From Bactericera cockerelli (lineage: Eukaryota; Arthropoda; Insecta; Hemiptera; Triozidae): a DNA stretch of 64,000 nt. The position numbers were made by a program, and so were the translations under genes. Where the stretch lies: positions 44,670,803 to 44,734,802 of the forward strand of contig CM044958.1 of NCBI GenBank assembly GCA_024516035.1, read 5' to 3'. Positions 45,250-59,169 of this stretch are shown piece after piece; the stretch's first letter is position 1; every line of letters begins with the position of its first letter. The notes under the pieces are model-generated. The model was not told the DNA's origin and did no database searches. It saw only the letters and a program-made list of their open reading frames with translations.

Positions 45250-48200
45250 AAAGAGAGATAGATACTATGTGAAATATTGATTGAATGATGGGCAGCATAA
45301 ATTTTATCAATAAATTAATAGTAAATTCTTCTTTTAATATAATTTATGCCAGAAAATTTTCAAAAAAAATATTCAAACTTATTAAAATTCATGAAATGAT
45401 GACTAGTCTACATAAAGCAGAAGTATATTTTAGGTACGAATGTACATGTACAATTGTACATAGGTTAGGTAATATACAAGTAGGTATAGCCAAATATGAT
45501 TTGCACAATAAAGTTAATTAAAGAGTATTGTGTTGGTATTTACTATGATTTATCCTGTTGTATTGTTTTGATAAAATAAATATGGACCAATTCTACTAAT
45601 TAAATTTAAAACACATTATTATATATCTCAGGAATTTAGCAAAATTTTAATTAGAATAAAAAATAATAATCTGTAATTTTTTCCAAAATAGTGTGTTTCT
45701 ACTGATTTAAACATATTTTTATTGATGTTACATTTTTTAATAATATCAGTCGCTGTTATTCCCAATTTTTATAATTCAGGAAATCATATTTTTTGTCATT
45801 TCCGCTAGGCTATTATTTATGGAAGATGTTTGATTGTTAGTTTTGTCTAAATAATAAATTTATGTATTTTTATATTGATGAACTTGTGATTTACTGTTCA
45901 AAGATTTGAATAAGTGTATCAAGTTTTATTATTGTGCCACTGTGCGTTGTGATAGTATAGGGGTTTTCTTTTTCAAAAGTGATTTTTTATAATTTGTATA
46001 CATATTTCAAAGTGAGTCTATATGATTCAGGACATTTTATAAGAATCAGGCAAATGCACGACGGTCTGTATGCAATGTTCGCAATTTTTTTTAGATATTT
46101 ACATAATATTGTTTGCATAAACATACTATTCACGACCGCAAAAACATCAACAACAACAACAATTACGTAACGAAGACCCGCTAATATTCTAATGAAGGCA
46201 CAATAGCTCCTGGCCAGATCCTTTGTATTTCCATTATGTCCTAACTTCCGCCCCGGCTTCCTGTCTTCAGATAGGCAACCCGATGGAATACTAATCAATC
46301 TGTGCGACTTTTGATTACCATCAACTTGGGGAGCAGCGCTAAATTCACCAAATAAGAAAGAATCGTCAAAGTCTATTGTAGATAGTATCTAAAGTTCAGT
46401 GCAATAATAATTATGGTATAATAAGTTCAACATAATTGTTACTGTTAACAGCTTTGTCAGGCCAAAATGCAATAATCTGAACTGTTGGCGCCGTTAAAAG
46501 GATTAGTGTAAGGAAGTGCATGTAGCCGCGAAATTTGAAAGTGGGTTGCAGGAACCAAATAACCTCAACCATGAGGAAAATTTTGAACAATGTCGACCCC
46601 AAATAAGTTTGGGAAAAGCCAAAGTGGAAGAAGAAACAATATTCACTTTTTAGTAATATTATCAATTATTTATTTAACTGAAGACCGTCTCATTTTCTTT
46701 TCCTCCTTTCTTTAGAAGGTTGCTTTAGTAATACTTTAAATTCTTCTGTCAAGTTCCTAAGTGGCTATTCTAATTCTTACTTATCAGTTCTGAAGTGGTT
46801 ATGCTAGCTAAGGGTAGATCCAGAGGAAGTGTTCAGCATTCACTGATTATACTTTTACTTTCCTAGAAACTAAACCTCTTACTGTTTAATCCAAGTTTCC
46901 TGGAGAATAAACCAGGGTGTATTGATCCATGTTGCTGTTATCTTTGTTTACTTCTGGCTTTCCATTAAGATAGTCATTCAAACTCAAGTGGTCTCTGATC
47001 TGGTGTTGCTTTTATCAGTGTCTGTGTCTTCTTCTAAGTGTTGGGACAACATTTTGGGATCAGTTTGATTGATTCAACTTCCTGCATTCACAAGGGCTCA
47101 GGAATATCATCCTGATGTTGATACTCAAGGATACTCAAATATTTTCTAGCTTAAGAGATAATATTTTAGGATGTGTTATATTTTAATTGTTTGAATAACT
47201 TTTTGGTACGATCATGTACAGTATCTTATTTTTCAATTAACTAAGAAAGAACACAAGAACATAATATTAATATAAAAACTTCAACAAAACTTGGAAGTAT
47301 GAACACAGGGGTCATAAACTCAAAAACCTTGCGTCTTCAAAAGACACCAAATGCTTTGTTTCAAGCCCTCAATTATTTTGATAAGAAATTAAGAACAAAA
47401 CAATCTCATTCGGTATCTAACATTTCTCAATTAGGCATGAAATTGTTCAACAAATAACTGACTTCATTTGATTCATTCTATTGTTATAGTTGCATCTAAG
47501 GATGAGTTAGGGTAATGATCTTAGGTTGACAAAGATCAGGTCAACTTATTTGAAGTTAATGTCTGTTGTTGTGTTTCATATGATAGCGTAAGGGTGCATT
47601 TGGTGCATGGGTAGGTTAACAGATGCAGTTCCTGCTTCATATGCACCAGTGGAGAGGACATCATTGGAGATTAGAATCTGTCTTTGGAGCCAAGGGACGT
47701 CTTGGAGCGTGCATTGTATCTTCTGTCTTGTGTTTTTTTATAGTCCAATGGTTCTGTGTTTTAGAAAACAATTTCTACAGATAAATAGAATTCAATTATT
47801 TATATGCATGGTACCTACATTCGTATACATAGTTCATATTGAATTATAGGAAGTCTGTATAGGTGTGAATTACTTGTAACTGCATATTAGAAATAGGTTT
47901 GGAACCAAATTAAAGAACTTTCATTGAAGAAGTCAGCAGTACAAAAGTTTAAATATACATATTTTTAAGATTTCTGAACGTAATTGATCAAATCATTTTT
48001 CTCTCACTCATATGGTAGTGTCGTAATTATAGTGGTCTTGAAACAACGCAAATACTGAACTCCTTCTGAAATTCTATAATGTCAATCTATAGAAAAAATA
48101 AAATATATTTATACACTATGGGAAACACGGCTTGACCTTGCAGCATGGTACTCAAGCAACATCAAGGATGATATAAGAGATTTTATTGGTTACAAATAGT

Positions 48201-48296
48201 GTCACTTTAATGTCTTCTATACACCTAAACCCTTCAATCGGCTTCTAATGGGTACTTATTTCAGATAGACCGCAAGTACCCATACTATTTTCTAAA
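43474..48296. other. Intergenic, AT-rich; homopolymer T36 and SINE fragment
   Basis: No gene recognised. 45209-45244 is a T36 run; 46455-46640 is a plus-oriented tail of SINE family 4 (AACCTCAACCATGAGG, TTGAACAATGTCGACCCC). Several short duplicated AT-rich stretches occur near 43560-43800 (ACTCCTAAATCAATTTCAAA). Confidence 0.45.
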
Positions 48297-48950
48297 TAAA
48301 AAATCTGGTGTAAACATCACACGACTTTCCTTATCATAATTATAAGGAATTGGAACAGGACCAAAAGCCACTGGTGACTCAAAGGTAACATTTAGCTAAA
48401 AATCAATATCAAATTCGTAATCAGCACCTCAAAATCATTGGATTTGATATGTCACAACCCCCATCTACGATAAATAATAAAAAAGTTAATCAAAGCGGGT
48501 CCCCCCCAAAATACCGGTAAATTGGGGCCGAGGTCCAAAAAGTTCAAGATATCAAAAAAATGATCAGAAGAGACCCCTATTATTTTTTTAATCTAAGACA
48601 TAATTGTTCTCTAATATTTTTTTGTATCTTTAACCAATTCAAAGAAGCGGCACTTGCGGCCAATATTTGCGGTCCTGCGGCTGCAGTCTGCGGCCGATTG
48701 CAACCAAAAGTTTCGTGGTTCGTCTGGTGTATAATTATAATTAGCATACCAAATTTCAAGGCTCTAGCTCTTACCGTTCTCGAGATATCCTGTTTACAGA
48801 CAGACAGACAGACAGACGCACGGACCAATGGCTGAAAACAACTTTTTTGGTATCCTGAGGCTATAATTCGTCCAGAAATGTGAAAAACTGGGTAGGTCAA
48901 ATTTTCGACGAATACAATACTTTCCTTATTATAGGATAAGGAAAGTAAAA
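48297..48950 (-). repeat. Element V, reverse full copy
   Basis: Reverse complement of 42160-42815 along its whole length: AATCTGGTGTAAACATCACA at the left, the CAGACAGACAGACAG run near 48797-48820, and the terminal hairpin ACTTTCCTTATTATAGGATA at the right. The frames on both strands here come from the repeat. Confidence 0.75.
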
Positions 48951-51900
48951 AAAGCCTCATCATCAAACATGTCTTTCAATTTCACATCACTGGAAACACA
49001 TGAAGGAGATGTAATCATAAAAACTAATAAAAATATGTTGGGGCTATTAAATTAGAAATTGATTGTCCATAAAATCGAACATAAACCACTGAGAAGACTT
49101 CAAAGGGACACCCTTAAAACCTTCTCTATGATTGTAACGCTTAAAAAAGAGTAATATTGATTCTTTCGCCCACTCTTCATTTTTACAATTTTTATGGATT
49201 ATTTTAACTCTTTTCCTAGCAGTCGTAAAATCTTGCCCAATAATAGACTGAAAGATCATAGGTGCGTCTTTTAAGTCTTCAAGGAGCTCTGGGTGATGCC
49301 GAAATATTAAAAGTCGTAAAAAAATAAGAAGCTATTAGAATTTTCCGTTGAGGATTTCAAAATGAGAAGAAATAAAATCCAGAAATATTGTTACATGAAT
49401 GTTTCATAATTTTAGTTAATCCTTAAGGATTTTTGAAGAAGTTTAAGAGCAGGGCCATGACTGAGAACTTTGACTGAAAATTACTTATCAATAAGTGGAG
49501 GCAAATTTAATGTGCCTATTATTACTCCAATAGGTATTAAAACAATAAAAATTGTTATACAATTACCTAGGGCTTATACCTTATACTTATACCACCCAGT
49601 TAGGATTTTAGAAAACGGCAGCTTATGATAGGATCCTGTACTCATTTCAGCCTACATTCAGACGCTGATGAGCATCTATGTCTATTAGTAATCTCGATTA
49701 CTTATAAGCTGTCCAAAATCTCTATTCCTCATAATAATTATAATCTCTATTACTGATTCTCTAGTGAAAAGATTTGACCAAGTTAGGATTTGATATCCCG
49801 ACATGTTATAGTAAAGTCCTAACCATTGTCTTTCAGCCAGAGGTCAAATAGTCATTGGTGCGGTCTAGTAATCAGTTAACGAGGGATCCGTGAGTTCTGA
49901 TCTCCCCAAATGCTTAATCTTATCCTGAAAATTTGTTATGAGAATTCAACCATAAGTTAGTGACAAAAAATGGTTTAAAGGAACTTTTATGAAGCCCAAT
50001 TTAGGCAGTTTTAATTGGTCTATATTTGTTACCTTTGCAAAATTCCTGTTATACATAATTTACCATCTTAATTCTACAAAAGTAAATCATCTTATTTTCT
50101 CTTCAATAGTGAATTTTACTACACACCTTTGCTTAAAACGCCAGAACATCGTCATAGGTAAACTCTAGAATTCCAAGGAATCTCAAACTAAACCATGTCG
50201 CTCTGTCACCAATTACTTTCGCCCGTCAATCCAGTGTCAAGTTTAAGTCACTTGGAGTAAACACGAGGAAGGCAGTTTAGCTTAAATCAATCCGATCCAA
50301 TAAAAAAACCCATATTTTACTACTGCGAGCGCAGAGTAAAAAATCTTAACCAACATAGCCGGAGCTGATTTTGTTCAATTAAATCTAATAAAGAAACATG
50401 GGGGTCAGCCTATGATTAGCCTATGATTGAATCAGGAGAGAGAGAAGGGGTCTTCAGGGCTCCCCTCTGAATGCTGGAACCAGGGTAAATCTGAGAGCAT
50501 TGCTTTAATAGACAGCCATGTCAGCCATTGACGAGAATATTGTTGAATCTAGTGCTTTGACATAGGAGTGCAAGTTTCCTTAACATAAGCTAAAGACATT
50601 AACAGCTGTCCAGATGTTCTGATATTTATGTACATCTAATACAACTTCTCATTTTTCTGTTTATACTGAAAATAGAGAGGTTAGTTGATGGCATGGACAT
50701 TCAGAACTATTACCTGCTGATAAGTTTCTTGACTTAAACTAGTGTTCACATGAAAATTTATTTCATAACCAAGCAAACAAAGAGTCACAAATAACGGAAC
50801 AACATATTAAATTTTTATGTGCAAATTAAAATACTTTTTCGTATCCCCACCAAAATTAAAAATCGGGGAAGCTATAACAGTCAAACATGGGAAGTTTTTC
50901 TTTTATATTAATCAAACCGACATTTGCCAATTTAAAATAATGAGACGCAGCTGCGTTGCTGAACTAGCCCTTGTGACTGCTAAGTCCAATTAAAGTGGCA
51001 ACCATTCTTGCTAGAAACTAAGGAAGAGTTCTTGGGGCAGTTGGCGACTAAACATATCCTGATATAGGCCACCAAACTCATTATAACTCCGTTGAAATTT
51101 TTAAGAACCTTTCGAAGTCATAAAGTTGTCATTAGAGAAAAATAATGAAGTGTTGGGTGAGAGCGGGAAGAAATCCCTCCAAATATAACAGGGTCGGAAA
51201 TTGGAGACAGGAAAGGGGTCATAATAGAGCAAGGTCAGGGAATAGGGATCATTAAAGGGGTGACTTTATCTCTTTTATATTCAGATCTTTGAAAACCATT
51301 AATGAAATCAACGGCCCTGTATAGAAGCTTACGTTTCACATTTTGAGAACTCAAAAATTATGGGTCCTTTTTGCATATCATATTTTTTTACGACCTCGAA
51401 AAAAAAAAAAAAAAAATATACAAGGAGCCCAAATTCATTAAGAGCCAAGGCAAGGTCATGTTACCAAATCAGGAGGACACATGTTCCACACATGGTGGTG
51501 GATTTGTGTTTCATGCTGTCTCTGATTCAGCTGCGATGACATTCAATATCCCAAATAATCTTCTTCAGAATTTGGGTGACAAACATTGTTATAGAGATTC
51601 CACCGATTGATCTTAGCGTAATCTGGATGAAACCAGGTTTGAGGTAAGATTTTCTACGTTTCTCTTTTATTTTAGTAAGCGGCCACAACGAGGACACTGG
51701 CCTAGACCCTACACCCTAGACCAGGGGTCTTCAACCTGTGTCCCGCGGGCTACTTGTGGCCCGCCGAGTCATTTTTGGTGGCCCGCGAGCTCATTCATGC
51801 TATTGCCTATTTCTTCCAGCACTAGCCGGCCACGATTTTTTTTTTTATGCAAAAGTTACGAGTAGTGACAAATGCGCCGGGATTCGAACCCGGGTCTCCC

Positions 51901-53670
51901 ACCTACAAGACTAGTGCATTGACCAACACTCAGCCATGGGAGCTGGTTTAAATAAAATATCATTAAACTCGTAAGGTAAATATGGCAGTACTTATATCTG
52001 CGAGCAATTGTTTTCCCAGATGAAGATTACAAAATCAAAGATAAGGACAAAGCTCTCCGATGGCCATCTGGAAAACTCCCTCCGGATTGCAACTACAAAA
52101 CTTCAACCCAATATTGTCAAATTGGTGGATGCCATGCAATGCCAAACATCCCCTTAAAGACCTAGGTTCGATCCCTCACAGAGTTGATTTTTTTCTAATC
52201 AGAAACTGATCAGAGATTTTTCCCTGCTGAACAATTTTTTTTATTTTAAATTTTCTAGTTTTTGTATAAAAAATTGAGTGAAACAATTTTTTTTTTGCAA
52301 ATAAAAATACCAACACTTTGTTCCTGAAATTAAAAATAGTTTTCAATAATTTTAGTTTTAAAATAGTTTGTATGGTATGTAAGTGTATAATAAGTAGTGT
52401 TTTTTATTTAGATTTTAGATTGTCAGCACAAGACATGTAATAACAATATGCTTCAATACAAAGCACCTCTTTCTTAATTTACACATTAAAAAAATATGTA
52501 CTACCTAGTCAGTGGTTAAGTGGCAGAGAATGCCTAAGGCATTAACTTCGCCCCGAATTACAAAATATTTGTAATTAAAAATTAATATTGTTCTTTAATT
52601 TCCAGTCGAAAATTTCCAGTCGAAAAGATACACACCTAACTCTCAATATCTGAAGGAGTAGGTATACAGAAAAAAAATATTTCCTGATTTAAATAATGCA
52701 AATGACGAAAGAGAAGAAATGTATTGAAGTTTGAAGTAATAAAATACAGCAAAGTCCATTATGTAATATTGAGAATACAGATTTTACACTCATGTTTTCT
52801 TAACACCCATTTTTTTTTTTTTTTTAACTCATTCCTCATTCCAAAGCGAGTTCAATTTGTTACCAATCAACTTTCCGTCGCAAATAGTTTATGAGCAATA
52901 TGGTTTACGAGATTTGTCATATGTTGTTTTCTAATGTTTCTGTGCAAAAAAAAAAAAAAAAAAAGGAGAGGAGAAAAAAGCAAAGGAAAATAAACACACA
53001 AATAACACACTCGCAAACACAGAATAAGCTGGGGCTCTGTTTATACTACGTCAAAAATAGACATGGGGGATTTGTATGCATCTTGCGAAGAACACGTTTT
53101 TCACATTTGGCCATATCATGTAACATGGAATTCAATCTATGGACGTAAATCCGAACAAGAACACTGGCTAGAATTATTGTACCATTGTTTTGAATTTGAG
53201 TGTTAACATAGTTTACGACTTTTTGTTGATGTTGTCAAAAAAAAAAAAAAAAAAAAAACCAAAATCAAATTGAAGAGAGACATTTTGAATTTTGTAGTCA
53301 TTAATTTAATCGGCGAAAACATTTTTAAGAAAAACTTTTGGGAATAAAGGGACCTCCCAAATGCTTCTCGAACAGTACAAATAAAATATTTTTCCTGATA
53401 GATATTTAGATCGTTGATAAGATAAAACAGTTATTATCGGACAATGTGTTGAAAAGTTATTTCCAAAAAGTAACCAAAATAAATAATATGTACGTGTACA
53501 AAGTACTTGCGTCAACCAATAAAATTAGATTAAAACGGATAAGAAGAGAATAGCTTTAGACCATTTCGTGACAAAAACTAAAAAGTTAGATAGGTACATC
53601 TAAAATATAAAAAGTCCTTTTAAATCAATAGTCATATGGTATAATGAGAGATTAAGACCATTTAGTTGTT
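48951..53670. other. Intergenic; tRNA-like SINE head and hAT-like end
   Basis: 51868-51945 (reverse strand) is a tRNA-like head (CCATGGCTGAGTGTTGGTCA ... GGGTTCGAATCCCGGCGC). 51722-51800 (CCAGGGGTCTTCAACCTGTG, CCCGCGGGCTACTTGTGGCC) resembles a hAT transposon terminus. A-rich runs occur at 51401-51417, 52947-52964 and 53239-53260. No gene seen. Confidence 0.45.
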
Positions 53671-53674
53671 TAAA

Positions 53675-54110
53675 GCACATGCACCAAATAAGCAATGACA
53701 TGAGCAATATTTAGAGGAGACGCCAAAGTTACAATTCTGTTAGGTGATTAGAGCACATCCACCAAATAACTCATGTGACTATGAGAATTATTCAGATAAG
53801 ACGCTAATGTTTGGCCGACCTCCGTGGCTCAGTGGTTAAGAGCATTGGTTGCTGACCCGGAGGTTGCGGGTTCGAATCTCGGCCGGGGCGGAAAATTCTA
53901 ACCTAGTGTTTCCGTTTCCAGAATGGCATGGATGTAAAGGTAAAGTGCTCTGAAGTAATGCGAAAGCTGCTCCGGGGCACAACTACCTTCTTTTTTAAAA
54001 AAAAAAAAAAAAAGACGCTAAAGTGAGAATTCTGTTAGGTGGTTAAGGGACATCCACCAAATAACTCAAGACTATGAGCAATATTCAGAGGAGATGCCAA
54101 AGCTACAAAT
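53675..54110. repeat. About 90-bp tandem repeat (3 units) split by a tRNA-headed SINE
   Basis: Units contain CATCCACCAAATAACTCA, ACTATGAGCAATATTCAGAG, GACGCTAAAGT and ATTCTGTTAGGTG. The third region is interrupted at 53815-54012 by a SINE with tRNA-like head (CTCCGTGGCTCAGTGGTTAA ... GCGGGTTCGAATCTC) and a poly(A) tail, flanked by AGACGCTAA on both sides. Confidence 0.75.
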
Positions 54111-54465
54111 CTCTTCATGTCTCTATTATTTGGAGATCGTTAAAAAAAATCTATAAAATGTCCTCCTCCTAATACTTTCAAATAGTGTCTTGTATACATA
54201 TAAATAATAAATTGCTGAAGATAATTGATTCTTATAATTATTGTTGCCTTGTGAAAATGAACATACTCGTAGATAATTTTCAGAACTTCCGAAATGACTT
54301 ACGTAGGTAAATTAATTGCTTCGAACTCTCAGGTACTCTCATTCTATACTTTTAATTACCAATTAACTTCTTCTGTAAAGAAAGAGTTATTTTCGGGCAG
54401 TATTACAATAATTGATTTGATAGTTGATGGTTCCTATAATGTTCCATACAAATTCATCAACTGAC

Positions 54466-54810
54466 CTCAGTAGCCCGAAAAATAGGGCGGCAGACTTTAC
54501 ATAATAATAATAATTCTAATAACACTCTTTAGTGGAAGGTAACCACCAGGCGAGGTTAATGTTCAAAGCATTTTCTAGCACCTAACCTTCAGAGTCTTAT
54601 TATTATGTGGTCACAAACTCAAATTAATGAGGAAAAATTCGTGCACTGGGTGGGATTCGAACCAACGGATCCCTACGCTACCTGGATTACTAGACTAGCG
54701 CGTTAACCACTTGACTACCAGTGCACTCGATGATTCAAATCTCGGTTTCAGCATAGATTTAGTAAAGCGAGTTTTGAAGAGTTGTGATATCACGAAAGTG
54801 ATTGACACAA
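54466..54810. mobile_element. SINE family 1 nested in SINE family 3
   Basis: 54466-54500 is the start of a family 3 head (CTGACCTCAGTAGCCCGAAA). A reverse family 1 SINE fills about 54501-54725. Family 3 resumes at 54735 (GATTCAAATCTCGGTTTCAG, TAGTAAAGCGAGTTTTGAAG). Compare the intact family 3 copy at 58430-58590. Confidence 0.75.
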
Positions 54811-57800
54811 TTATGATAAAACTTTCCTTACTTTCCTTTCCATTCTTACAGGTATACCTACTCGTAACCTGGAAGTCAGTGGTTCGAGTTCCAAGCACGG
54901 GGAATTTTAACAAAGCTATTTTCAGTCATTTTTCTGTGTCATCACCTTTTTGATGAACATAAATGTAATAACATTTATGTAATAACATTTATGTTCATTA
55001 CATTTATGTTTTAGGTACATAACTTCATTACAAAAGAAGTTGAGAGCAAGACTTCATGAAGAAAATGCTGAACGAGCCCCAAAATATGACAAATTGTGTA
55101 AGTTTGGGAAGGGTTGGGTCAAAGAAAAAGAAAAGAAGAATAATAAAAAAAGGAGAATTAAGAAGAAAAAGAAGAAGAAAAAGGAGGGTGGAAGAGATTG
55201 CCATATGCAATAACCCCGCCCTTTATGTGTATATGTACCTATAATTATCTGTTTATCTATTTTTTCCCTTTTTATTCTTTATATTGTTTTTTTTTAAATT
55301 TTATAATAATCATTTGTACTGTACATAATTATGTCTTTTTATATCTAAAAAAGTATTTAATAATAATAATAAGGAGTTGAAAAATAAATACAGTTGAACC
55401 ATATCAAAAACTACCGCTTATTTGAAAACAAAAACTAACCCTTCCACTGAATAAACAGCATCCGTAGCTCAATGACTCGGATAATTAATATGATTGCCTC
55501 TGATTACAAACAATACGTTGATTGTTAAGAAGAAGAACCGAAACACAGAGACAGGTTGATGTGATTAAGTTTTTTAATGAATTAAAATAAAAATTTGTTT
55601 TCTTAATTTGAAGGTTTTTTTTGGGTTGTCGGAATGCACAAAGACTTTGAGAAGTGACACAATAGTTTCTTGAACCTGTTGTAATTGAGACAGTTTGATA
55701 CAATAAAGAGCGGAACTTTATTTTTTATGATTTAGGAAAAGGGTTTAACAGGGTTAGAAAATTTGGGTTGGATCCCATGGCTGGAGAAATGAATTTTTTT
55801 TGAAATTCTAGTGAGTGAAAAGTGTTTTGTAAACACTTTTCACAATTTCTCTTTTTCAAGCGAAAGGGACGTTTCGCGGGAGAACGCCTCCCAAAATCTA
55901 CAGTGCTTATATAACGGTATATAATGCAGTGGCGGCTCCTGACTTCAAGACTAGGTGAAGACAAATTATACCCAGAAGTATTGAAAAAATAAAAAAATTA
56001 ATTTATCAGATCTTAGTTCTTATGGTCTCATAAACACAGCCCATTGTAAGTTATGGCTGTTTCCCTGCAGAGAATGATTTTCTCTCATACCAGTTTTGCA
56101 TCATATAAGTTTTTATAGATACTTTTTTTGGAGAACACTTGGTACTTAATAAATAAACAAGGCCAGCAGAACAATTTGTCAACACTTGAGCTGGTACACA
56201 GCCATTCATTTTTCATAAGCCATTCAGGCTTGAACTGTATGGCTGTGGGGCAGGCATTTGCTTTACTTTTTTAGTGGTGGTTATAGTAATTGGAGAAATT
56301 GGACATCCAGTAATCATAATATCTTCCTTATCCTCATTACTTCTTAATCTGAATGGGGTTACTTTTAATGTTTGAACCCCATGATTTTGTGGGAATCTCA
56401 TTGTTTCTTTGAAATATTGTTATTAATTATTCATCTTAATAAAAAATATTAACTAAAAGTTGGTAAAAAGGAATTAAAATAAAAATATTAGGATTATACC
56501 TCAGTAGATAGGTAGGTACAACATTTTAAAGAGGGGTTAGAACTGGGAAGGAAAGAAAGTTAGTTGAAGACTAAAAATTACAATCCAAAACTGGAAGAAA
56601 ATCCACCACCAGATTACAAAATAAATCTAAGGAAACATACTTACTACAAATATAAAATCAGCTTAAATTTGTGTTACCATTGATGTTTAAATGACTATTT
56701 ATGAAAAACACAGATATTGCCTTATAATTTTAAGTACTTCACTGGAAGCTGTGTGCTTAGCTACCTGCAACCTGCATAATTATAATGTTATTTCTGACAC
56801 TGAAAGAAGTACATAGCTACTTCATATTCAACTTATTACTTATTATGAAAAGCACAGGTCAGATTAGGTAGGAATAATGTTTCTATCCTGTATCAAATAC
56901 TGGGAAATAACTTTATTAACTAGTTACACCAATAATTAAAAGTCACTTGATTACCGTTGAAAAGATTTGAAAATAATCTAATAAAATTTAAAAAGTGCGC
57001 AACAAGTTTTGTTTACATTCTAAAGATAAGAGATACAATGTTGCCAAGTTAATTTCATAGCTAAATTTCTACAAACTTCAAGAGCTATATTTTAAATTTA
57101 AAGAAATCCCTCAAATCATGTAAGACGTATTTATTTATTTTAAAAAATAATACTACACCGCCTGAACAGAATTTTCTCTTGAGAATTTCATTTCAACACG
57201 TCTAATTTCATGATTTTTTTTAAAGTGGTTCCATAGTCAGGATCTTAAAAAGGACCACCATTGTCAATATTTAAAAACTTCTTGGAACAACTAGATACCA
57301 GATTATCTTATTTGGCTCAATTTCGGTACCTACATTAAATAATTATTTCCGAGATTTGACTTCAATCGAGATGTCCTTTTTAAGACTATAGTTGACAAGA
57401 TACATAAATAATTAAAATTTATTGGTATCGGCTATCGTTTAGGAACTATGTACAAAACTAGAACCCAAAAAATGAGAAATAATATCCAAAATTCCTGACA
57501 CAAAATCCTGCTTTCCTAACGCCTACGTTATTATCATTATTATTATTTTTTTTATTTTTTTAATATTACAAGATTGTGCTAGATATGGGAGGCTAAATCA
57601 TTGACAGATTTCTTAGGTCTGGCATAATGCTACTGGCAACAATGTTAATATCAAAAACACATGACATCGCACATGGTGGCTTCGTGACATTTCGTATGAG
57701 GTCGTGTAGATAATGTAAACTGAATATAACTGAAGACTGTCCTCAGTAGCATATTACATAGATATAGTTCTTGCCTAATATTTCATGATACCTGCTTGGA

Positions 57801-57929
57801 AATACTCAACTCTGATTGGTTGATTCAAGGACAACTGAAGACAATTTCGAATTGTCTTCACATTTGGTGTTCTCCTTGGAAAGTAATATGAAATGTTAAG
57901 CAGCATTGATCTGTTTTACACAAAGCTTA

Positions 57930-57976
<47 letters not shown>

Positions 57977-58429
57977 CTTTGAGTTGGATCAATTGTGCCA
58001 TGTTCAAGGGATTATGAGTAGTGTTTTCACTGTTCAAAATTAGGTGAAAATGTCTTCAGTGTCTTCACCCGACGAGCCGCCACTGATATAATGTACTCTG
58101 TTCCTTGAATTCAGGAGAAGTTTTTATTCACTTCATTCGTGAAGGCATGGCTTTTAAGCAAACCAGTCATGTCTTAGAGCAACAAAAATACTGCTGTTAT
58201 AAATTAATTCAAACACAGTACCTATCTGTTAAGTACAACACAGTACCTATCTGTTATTATTATCTGATTCAAATCCAGTGGTCCAATGCATCTGACTTAG
58301 TTTCATCTCGATATTTAATCCAGTCTTTGTAGGAAAGTAACTTAAGTACTTAAGTCACCAGTACATACGACTTATGTACTACGTCAAATGCACACATATA
58401 CTATTATTATCTATTATATTAATAACTGG
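54811..58429. other. Intergenic; LINE-tail repeat and T44 tract
   Basis: 55090-55375 is an AAGAAG-rich stretch followed by GGGTGGAAGAGATTGCCA, AATAACCCCGCCCTTTA and a T-rich tail ending ATTTGTACTGTACATAA; it is the uninterrupted version of the sequence that surrounds the RTE element at 59170. 57933-57976 is T44. No gene recognised. Confidence 0.5.
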
Positions 58430-58590
58430 TGATCTCAGTAGCTTGATCGAAAAGGCGGCGGACTTGTAACCCGGAGGTCGGCGGTTCAAGTCCGTGTTTC
58501 AGCGTAAATTTAGTAAAGCAAGTTTGAGTAGTTGTGAGGTATCACGTAGTTCATTGACGCAAATATATGATCACAACTAGTGAATATCTT
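58430..58590 (+). mobile_element. tRNA-headed SINE, family 3
   Basis: Head GATCTCAGTAGCTTGATCGA, CGGACTTGTAACCCGGAGG, GCGGTTCAAGTCCG; body AGCGTAAATTTAGTAAAGC. Related copies: 62525-62620 (reverse), 32948-33015 (reverse) and two copies split by family 1 insertions. The acceptor stem does not pair, so it is not a working tRNA. Confidence 0.75.
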
Positions 58591-58639
58591 CTTCCGCTCA
58601 TCATATTTCTGATATCCTAGTACAAAAGTTCTACTATCC

Positions 58640-58870
58640 TAGACGTATTATTATGAGGTCAAAATGCCAAATCGGAGGATAATTTGTCATTTCGCGGCTG
58701 GATTTCGAACTCGCGACCTCTAGATGTCTGGTCGTGCTCACCAGACAATCAGATGACTGAGTAGTCCAGCACCGGATGCTGGCTATTCTCTTAATAAACT
58801 AAAGACTGGCCAGATTATCTCAACTACAACAAACTGGAGCAATAACTACAACAACAACAACAGAATCTCG
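58640..58870 (-). mobile_element. tRNA-headed SINE (family 2 relative) with CAA-repeat neighbour
   Basis: Reverse strand: ACTACTCAGTCATCTGATTG, GGTCGCGAGTTCGAAATCC, then the family 2 body (ACAAATTATCCTCCGATTTG). Next to it, 58780-58862 ends in ACAACAACAACAACA like the repeat at 9170-9400. Confidence 0.65.
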
Positions 58871-59169
58871 GCCATACAGATTATGAGAAAGGAGATTATT
58901 GGAAACCAGGACTGGTCAACCTCCGTCATATTGGATTCAATTAAAGAGTAAGTAAAAGATTAAAAAAGAGTAAGTAGAGGCTTATAGTATAATCTGATGT
59001 TAATATTACTTGAGCCTACGTCTATACTTGAGCCTAAGACCTTGGGTTACTAATATTGGAGCCTAGACTTACACTTAAGTCTACGTAAAGTACTCTTGGG
59101 TGGAAGAGATTGCCATAGGCAATAACCCCTCCCTTTAGTTAGGACATATTATGTTTATGAATATTTTTC

